64,000 nt of DNA from contig NZ_BAGJ01000027.1 of the NCBI RefSeq assembly GCF_000308775.1, forward strand, positions 1 to 64,000, written 5' to 3'. Source of the stretch: Nocardia testacea NBRC 100365. Its GTDB lineage: Bacteria > Actinomycetota > Actinomycetes > Mycobacteriales > Mycobacteriaceae. Position numbers and translations under genes: made by a program. The notes under the pieces were generated by a model. That model was not told the origin of the DNA, ran no database searches, and saw nothing but the letters and a program-made list of their open reading frames with translations. Positions 59,342 through 64,000 of this stretch are shown here, one piece after another. Each line of letters opens with the position of its first letter. Positions within the stretch are counted from its first letter, which is position 1.

Positions 59342-60630
59342 CGGCCGGTCACGTGGAGGGTCAGGAAATGCGCCGAACAGGAGATGCACGGATCGTAATT
59401 GCGGATCGTTCGCTCACAGAGTTCGGTCAGCGCCGGGTCCGGCAGGTCGAGGTGGGCCCCCACCATCCGGCATAGGTTCTCCTCCATCACCGCCTGGTTC
59501 TGCGAGGTCGGCGGCACAATGGTGGCGGACCGTACGAGGGCGTCGGCACCGATGTCGTACCGGTGGTACAGCAGTCCCCGGGGCGCCTCGCTCACGCCGT
59601 AGCCGGTCCCCGCGCGCGGTCGCACGGGAACCGCCGGGCGAGGCGGGCGCCGGTAACCGGCGATGAGCGCCAGCGCCTCCTCCATCGCGTAGGCGACCTC
59701 CACCAGCCGGACCAGAATGCTGCGGAACGGATTCCGGCAGACGCTGCCGAGCCCGACCTCCGCCGCGAGCCGGCGAGCGATCGGCGACAGCCGATCGGAG
59801 TTCAGCGCGTACCGGGCCAGCGGACCGGTGAGATAGCGGCGGCCGTCGAATGTGGCGTACAGCGCCGTGGAGTGCCGCACTTGACGTTCGACCAAGTGAG
59901 CCGCGAAACCGTCGGCGGGAAAGCGCAGACCGCCGCTGGTCCGGACCTCGCCGGTTTCGATGGCGTAGTGCGCCGCGTCTGTCGCCGACACGAAGTCACA
60001 GTCCAGTTCGGCCTCGGGGAAATCGAAATCGGCCACCCGCCGGGCAATACTGACCGCACTGGCCAAACCCCGGCGCAACTGTTCGGCCACGGGGATGAAT
60101 TCCCGTGGCTCGGGCGCCGAATAGAAGCCGCCGAGCCGGACGTTCACGGGATGGATCGCGCGGCCGCCGATGAGCTCGAGCAGCATATTGCCCGCTTTCT
60201 TCATCGCCAGCCCCTGCTCGACCAGCTCACGCTCCACTCGGGCCAGCGCCACCGCGTCGGGAAAGCCGAGGAAATCGGGGATGTGCAGCAGGAAGATGTG
60301 CAGACAGTGGCTGGCGATCCACTCTCCGCAATAGAGCAATCGGCGCAGCTCGCGCAACGGTGGATCCAGTTCCACCTCGCAGAGCTGTTCCAGGGCATTG
60401 CAGGCGCTCACCTGGTAGGCCACCGGGCAGATTCCGCAGATGCGGGAGGTGATATCGGGCGGCTCGGTGTAGGCCCGGCCGCGCAGCAATGCCTCGAAGA
60501 ACCGCGGCGGCTCGTAGATCCGGAGTTCGGCGGCCTCGACGGCACCGTCGTGCACGACGATGTGCAGCGCCCCCTCGCCTTCCACCCGCGCCAGCGAATC
60601 GACGGTCAGTGTTCTACGCCGGGTCGTCAC
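59338..60630 (-). CDS. hyhL: [NiFe]-hydrogenase large (alpha) subunit, group 3b
   Basis: The protein is 430 residues from GTG. The nickel ligands are present: C65 and C68 in [11 protein letters not shown], and C415 and C418 in [11 protein letters not shown]. The cleavage-site His is H421, leaving a nine-residue tail for the protease. The short L1/L2 motifs and overall size match the alpha subunit of NADP-linked bifunctional (sulf)hydrogenases. It oxidises H2 or evolves it with NAD(P)H and may reduce sulfur. Its start overlaps the small subunit by 17 bases. M. smegmatis Hyd3, of the same group, is DosR-controlled. Confidence 0.92.
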   Translation of the reverse strand: MTTRRRTLTVDSLARVEGEGALHIVVHDGAVEAAELRIYEPPRFFEALLRGRAYTEPPDITSRICGICPVAYQVSACNALEQLCEVELDPPLRELRRLLYCGEWIASHCLHIFLLHIPDFLGFPDAVALARVERELVEQGLAMKKAGNMLLELIGGRAIHPVNVRLGGFYSAPEPREFIPVAEQLRRGLASAVSIARRVADFDFPEAELDCDFVSATDAAHYAIETGEVRTSGGLRFPADGFAAHLVERQVRHSTALYATFDGRRYLTGPLARYALNSDRLSPIARRLAAEVGLGSVCRNPFRSILVRLVEVAYAMEEALALIAGYRRPPRPAVPVRPRAGTGYGVSEAPRGLLYHRYDIGADALVRSATIVPPTSQNQAVMEENLCRMVGAHLDLPDPALTELCERTIRNYDPCISCSAHFLTLHVTGR

Positions 60631-61387
60631 GAGGGTGCTCCGCGAATTCGGGTGCGCCACACGCGTAGGTCCGGAAGGCACGGTCGACCTCGTCGACCGA
60701 CATCCCGTTGATCCGGAGAATCGGTAGCAGCGCGTGGATATTGGGCCGGGCCATCGGGCCGAAGCAGCCGAAACAGCCCCGGTGGTAGGCCGGGCACAGC
60801 GCCCCACACCCCGCCTGGGTGACCGGCCCCAGGCACGGAATCCCCTCGGCGACGGTCACACAGGTGGTGCCGCGGCGTTTGCATTCGGTGCAGACGCTGG
60901 TGTTCGGGATATCGGGTTCCCGCCCGGCCAGGAACGCGCACAGTGTGTCGAGCAGCTGCCGGCGATCGATCGGACAGCCGCGCAGCTCGAAATCGACCGG
61001 GACATGCTCGGAGATCGGGGTGGATGTGGACAGGGTCGCGATGTATTCGGGCCGCGCATAGACGACCGAGGTGAATTCCTCGATCTCGGCGAAATTACGC
61101 AGCGCCTGGATACCCCCGTGCGTGGCACAGGCTCCGATCGCCACCAGAATGCGTGACTGATCGCGGATCTCGGTGACCCGGCGGAGTTCCTCGGGGGTGC
61201 TCACCGAGCCTTCGACCAGGGAGACATCGTAGGGACCCGGCTCCACCGCGCTCGAGGCCTCCGTGAAATGCAGGATGCGGATCCGGCCCGCGAGCGCGAG
61301 CAAGTCGTCCTCACAGTCGAGCAGGGTGAGCTGGCATCCGTCGCAGGAGGTGAACTTCCAGACCGCGAGAGTCGGTGGCGCGCTCAT
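60614..61387 (-). CDS. hyhS: [NiFe]-hydrogenase small (delta) subunit
   Basis: The protein is 257 residues. The proximal cluster motif is [14 protein letters not shown] (C15, C18), with [14 protein letters not shown] and RGCPIDR later. Four further cysteines in [13 protein letters not shown] and [19 protein letters not shown] bind additional clusters. It relays electrons between the NiFe centre and the flavin subunit. It overlaps both neighbours. There is no twin-arginine signal, so the enzyme is cytoplasmic, as expected for group 3b. The open frame upstream is only an extension across the next gene. Confidence 0.92.
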   Translation of the reverse strand: MSAPPTLAVWKFTSCDGCQLTLLDCEDDLLALAGRIRILHFTEASSAVEPGPYDVSLVEGSVSTPEELRRVTEIRDQSRILVAIGACATHGGIQALRNFAEIEEFTSVVYARPEYIATLSTSTPISEHVPVDFELRGCPIDRRQLLDTLCAFLAGREPDIPNTSVCTECKRRGTTCVTVAEGIPCLGPVTQAGCGALCPAYHRGCFGCFGPMARPNIHALLPILRINGMSVDEVDRAFRTYACGAPEFAEHPRDDPA

Positions 61388-62241
61388 AGTTCCCGCACCG
61401 CCAGCAGCGGCTCGGCCACCGCATAATCGACGATCGGGCCGTCCCGGCACAGCAGCAGGGGGCCGAGCTGACAGTGCCCGCACCGGGCGACACCGCATTT
61501 CATATTCCGCTCCAGCGATACCCGGATACGGTTGCCCGGCACCTTCTTGCCGAGCAGCGTCTGGGCGCAGAATCGCATCATCGGCTCGGGTCCGCACAGA
61601 AAACCTGTGGTCCGGGCCGGGTCGATATCCAGCTGCGCCAGCGGCTCGGTGACGAAACCGATCCGGCCCGTCCAGCCCGGGCAGGGATGGTCCACGGTCC
61701 GCAGCACTTCGACGGAACCGGTGCGCGCCCACCGATCCTGTTCCTGCCCGAACAGCACCTCCGCGGGTGACCGCGCGCCGGTGATCACCGTGACCCGCCG
61801 GTAGTCGGCACGGGCGGCCAGCACTGCGAGAACGAGCGGTCGCAGCGGCGCCAGCCCGAGACCGCCGCCAACGATCACGATATCGCCACCGGAGGCCGCT
61901 TCGACATCCCATCCGGTACCGAACGGCCCGCGTACCCCGATCAAGCCGCCCACAAAGGTATCGCTCAGTGCGCGACTCACCGCACCCACAGTCCGGATTG
62001 TGTGCTCGAGCCGCCCGTCCTCGGCGGTGGGGTCACCGCTGAGGGAGATCGCGACCTCCCCCACTCCGAAGCTGTAGAGCATCATGAACTGCCCGGCCCG
62101 AAAAGGTCCGGTCCGACGGTGTACCGGCCGAAGCAGCAGTGTGACCGTGTCCCGGGTCCGGAGGGTACGCCGTACGACCCGATACGGAAGCACCACGTCG
62201 TTCGTGGTGGACAGGTCGGACGGCACCATCGCGCCGGTCAC
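61384..62241 (-). CDS. hyhG: Hydrogenase FAD/NAD(P)H-binding (gamma) subunit
   Basis: The protein is 285 residues of the ferredoxin-NADP+ reductase fold. The FAD site is [20 protein letters not shown], the NAD(P) site is [20 protein letters not shown] with FLCGPEPMM, and a C-terminal 2Fe-2S site reads [13 protein letters not shown]. It passes electrons between the iron-sulfur subunits and NAD(P)H. It is the third enzyme gene of the operon. The GTG start overlaps the preceding gene by four bases. Confidence 0.92.
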   Translation of the reverse strand: MTGAMVPSDLSTTNDVVLPYRVVRRTLRTRDTVTLLLRPVHRRTGPFRAGQFMMLYSFGVGEVAISLSGDPTAEDGRLEHTIRTVGAVSRALSDTFVGGLIGVRGPFGTGWDVEAASGGDIVIVGGGLGLAPLRPLVLAVLAARADYRRVTVITGARSPAEVLFGQEQDRWARTGSVEVLRTVDHPCPGWTGRIGFVTEPLAQLDIDPARTTGFLCGPEPMMRFCAQTLLGKKVPGNRIRVSLERNMKCGVARCGHCQLGPLLLCRDGPIVDYAVAEPLLAVREL

Positions 62242-62729
62242 GATCCACCACAGCTGGGGTGCCAGGGCTTGTCGGCCGGGTTGCGGTACAGGTCGATCAG
62301 GCGGGCCCGCGTGGCGTGTAACCGGACGACCAACACTTCCGTCAACGCGAGCAGCAGCGCCCGGCCGAACCGCGGATCGTCAGCGGAGAGCCGATTCAAC
62401 GCGATGGCATCGAATTCGACCGCCTCCACCGGCTCGGTGGCCAGCGCACCGAAGTGCCAGCGGTACGGGGGCACCAGCCACGACCAGCCGAGCAGGTCAC
62501 CACGGTGCAGGGTTTGCAGAGCGATCTCGGTGTGCCCGCCCACCCGCGTGTCGAGCCGTACCTGCCCCCCGCGGATCAGCCAGCACCGGTCCGCGGGCTG
62601 CCCTTCCTGGATCACCCGGTGACCGGCCGGAAACGCGACCTCGTGTCCCGCCCGCGCCAGTGTCCGCAGCTCCTCGCCGTCGAGGGCCGCCAGAATCGGA
62701 AACACCGACAGATCGTCAAGGACCGGCAT
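62238..62729 (-). CDS. Cyclic-nucleotide-binding-domain protein in hydrogenase operon
   Basis: The protein is 163 residues. It opens MPVLDDLSVFPILAALDGEE and has the CNB barrel (HRVIQEGQPADRCWLIRGGQ, HRGDLLGWSWLVPPYRW). A helical C-terminus follows (ALLLALTEVLVVRLHATRARL). There is no helix-turn-helix, so it is not a Crp-type DNA binder. It overlaps the beta subunit start region by 14 bases and the gamma subunit by four. It may tune the hydrogenase by binding cAMP or another ligand. The position inside the structural operon, also seen in related mycobacterial clusters, supports an enzyme-linked role. Confidence 0.88.
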   Translation of the reverse strand: MPVLDDLSVFPILAALDGEELRTLARAGHEVAFPAGHRVIQEGQPADRCWLIRGGQVRLDTRVGGHTEIALQTLHRGDLLGWSWLVPPYRWHFGALATEPVEAVEFDAIALNRLSADDPRFGRALLLALTEVLVVRLHATRARLIDLYRNPADKPWHPSCGGS

Positions 62730-63852
62730 CCGCGGTCTCCTCGCCCGCCGCGGCGAGGCTCGCCACCTCCGCCGTCAGGTCGATACCGGCCGGGCACCAG
62801 TCGATGCACCGTCCACAGCCCACACAGCCGGAGCTGCCGAACTGGTCGTACCAGGTGCCGAGTTTATGGCTCAGCCATTGCCGATAGCGGCTCTCGCCGC
62901 TCTGCCGCACATCGCCGCCGTGCACATAGGAGAAGTCCAGTTCGAAGCACGAGGCCCACCGCTCCCAGCGCTCGGCGTGGTCGCCGGTGAGGTCGGTGAT
63001 GTCCTCGGTGGTCGTGCAGAAGCAGGTGGGGCAGACCATCGTGCAGTTTCCGCAGGTGAGGCAGCGTGACGCCACATCCTGCCAGTGCGGGGACTCCCGG
63101 GAGTCGCGCACCAGGCGTGGCAGATCGACATCCGGCATCGTCCGGCCCATCTTCCCGGCCGCCGCCGAGACCGCCTCGCGGGCCTGCGCGACCTCCGCTT
63201 CCCCCGCTTCGCGCGCGGACCCGAGTTCGGTGAGCACTTCCGCGCCGGCCTCGGAGCCCACGTCGACCACGAATCGGTGCTCGGGCTCGGTCTGTTCTGT
63301 GAGTGCGAGGTCGTATCCGGCCGTCACCCCCGGCCCGGTGCCCATGGACGCGCAGAAGCACACACCACCCGGTTCCGTGCAGTTGGCGGCGACCACGAAC
63401 AGATCGCCGGTGCGCGCGGTGAACCCGGCATCCGGATGCGCGCCACCGCCCAGCACCCGGCGCAGTATGGCTATGGCGGCCAGATCGCAACCACGGACCC
63501 CGAGAAAAGCGGAGCGGGCGGGTACCCCCTCCGCCGGTTCCGGTCCCGGTTCGAGATCAGGGCCCATGGCCGAAATTTTGCGGCGAGGCGGATGCAGGAA
63601 CTGTTTCCAGGAGCCCGGTCCGGCGGAATGGGCGAATACGGCATGGTCGGATCGCCGGCGGAGCCGGTAGTACCCCGGGGCGGTCTCCACTCCCCATCCA
63701 TCGGGTAGCTCGGATCCCGATTCGAGTTCGTCGAGCACCACTGCCCCGTCACGGACCCGCGGTCCTATCACCCGATATCCGCGCGCACGCAACACCGCTA
63801 CCAGCCGATCCAGGCCCGCACGGTCGATCATGGCCGTCTCACCCGGCATCAT
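62716..63852 (-). CDS. hyhB: Hydrogenase iron-sulfur (beta) subunit
   Basis: The protein is 378 residues. The N-terminal part resembles sulfite-reductase-A-like domains (FLGVRGCDLAAIAILRRVLG; NCTEPGGVCFCASMGTGPG). The C-terminal part carries two 4Fe-4S motifs, CLTCGNCTMVCPTCFC and CVGCGRCIDWCPAG. It is the electron-exit subunit for sulfur or ferredoxin in group 3b enzymes. It is the first gene of the operon. ATG 63852 is chosen with GGAGG just upstream; GTG codons at 63855 and 63858 are also in frame. A weak DosR-like box lies 69 bases further up. Confidence 0.9.
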   Translation of the reverse strand: MMPGETAMIDRAGLDRLVAVLRARGYRVIGPRVRDGAVVLDELESGSELPDGWGVETAPGYYRLRRRSDHAVFAHSAGPGSWKQFLHPPRRKISAMGPDLEPGPEPAEGVPARSAFLGVRGCDLAAIAILRRVLGGGAHPDAGFTARTGDLFVVAANCTEPGGVCFCASMGTGPGVTAGYDLALTEQTEPEHRFVVDVGSEAGAEVLTELGSAREAGEAEVAQAREAVSAAAGKMGRTMPDVDLPRLVRDSRESPHWQDVASRCLTCGNCTMVCPTCFCTTTEDITDLTGDHAERWERWASCFELDFSYVHGGDVRQSGESRYRQWLSHKLGTWYDQFGSSGCVGCGRCIDWCPAGIDLTAEVASLAAAGEETADAGP

Positions 63853-63920
63853 CACCACCTCCGATCGGTCCGGACACCTCGCCCGCTTACGAGTCTGGAC
63901 TGGTCGGACAGCTCCGGCGA

Positions 63921-63934
63921 GAGAAGAAGGTCAC
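63921..63934 (-). promoter_or_regulatory. Weak DosR-like box upstream of hydrogenase operon
   Basis: On the minus strand the core reads GTGAC-CTTC-TTCTC. The left half agrees with the other boxes; the right half is poor. It lies 69-82 bases before the first hydrogenase gene. Past it, to the right edge, I see no gene. Confidence 0.35.
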
Positions 63935-64000
63935 CGATCGGCACCGCCGTACGCGTCGGGGTCGCCTCGGCGCGCCGGTGCGGACGCCCACCGCGCCACG

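Overview
The window is GC-rich, densely packed actinobacterial chromosome. GTG starts, four-base start/stop overlaps, mycothiol-linked and mycobacterial-type stress genes, WS/DGAT acyltransferases and a DevR/DevS pair point to a Nocardia-like member of the Mycobacteriales. The genus is inferred from gene content only. I saw no tRNA, rRNA, CRISPR array or intact prophage.

Layout. (1) 0-3.1 kb: a WYL regulator running off the left edge, divergent from a short UvrA-like ABC protein. (2) 3.1-11.8 kb: a disturbed accessory segment. It holds a GAP-family membrane protein, a BenE-type permease, a membrane protein with a NarL-type two-component system, two unrecognised proteins and several gene wrecks: IS630 transposase ends at both borders, an IS5-type transposase piece, and an XRE regulator split in two by the two-component module. 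(3) 11.8-15.6 kb: a LigA-family DNA ligase and a quinone-reductase-like MDR protein divergent from a TetR regulator. (4) 15.8-24.7 kb: a catabolic cluster under a GAF-PucR regulator, containing aldehyde dehydrogenase, MFS transporter, FAD monooxygenase, cupin, ACMSD-like amidohydrolase and Old-Yellow-Enzyme reductase. (5) 24.8-26.8 kb: a LysE exporter and a membrane diguanylate cyclase.

(6) 27-64 kb: a compact dormancy (DosR/DevR-type) super-locus. Genes that are scattered in Mycobacterium tuberculosis lie side by side here: two WS/DGATs, three universal stress proteins, three Acg-type nitroreductase-like proteins, a flavodoxin, PEP synthase, an Rv2004c-like kinase, PfkB (frameshifted), DUF1918, a three-domain OtsB1, alcohol dehydrogenase, a PPOX-fold protein, a GyrI-DUF302 fusion, DevR and its GAF kinase DevS, DUF2267, a CtpF-like ATPase, a CBS-BON protein, a CstR-like repressor with DUF302, a mycothiol-nitroreductase-like protein, and a group 3b [NiFe]-hydrogenase operon with its own cyclic-nucleotide-binding protein and maturation protease.

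How it fits together. Many promoter regions in part 6 carry a degenerate palindrome resembling the mycobacterial DosR box (GGGAC-N4-GTCCC). The simplest reading is that DevS senses low oxygen or NO, DevR activates the whole locus, and the products shift the cell to lipid storage, trehalose and PEP metabolism, hydrogen/NADP redox balance and stress protection. A smaller circuit near 58 kb has two identical inverted operators for the CstR-like repressor exactly 400 bases apart.
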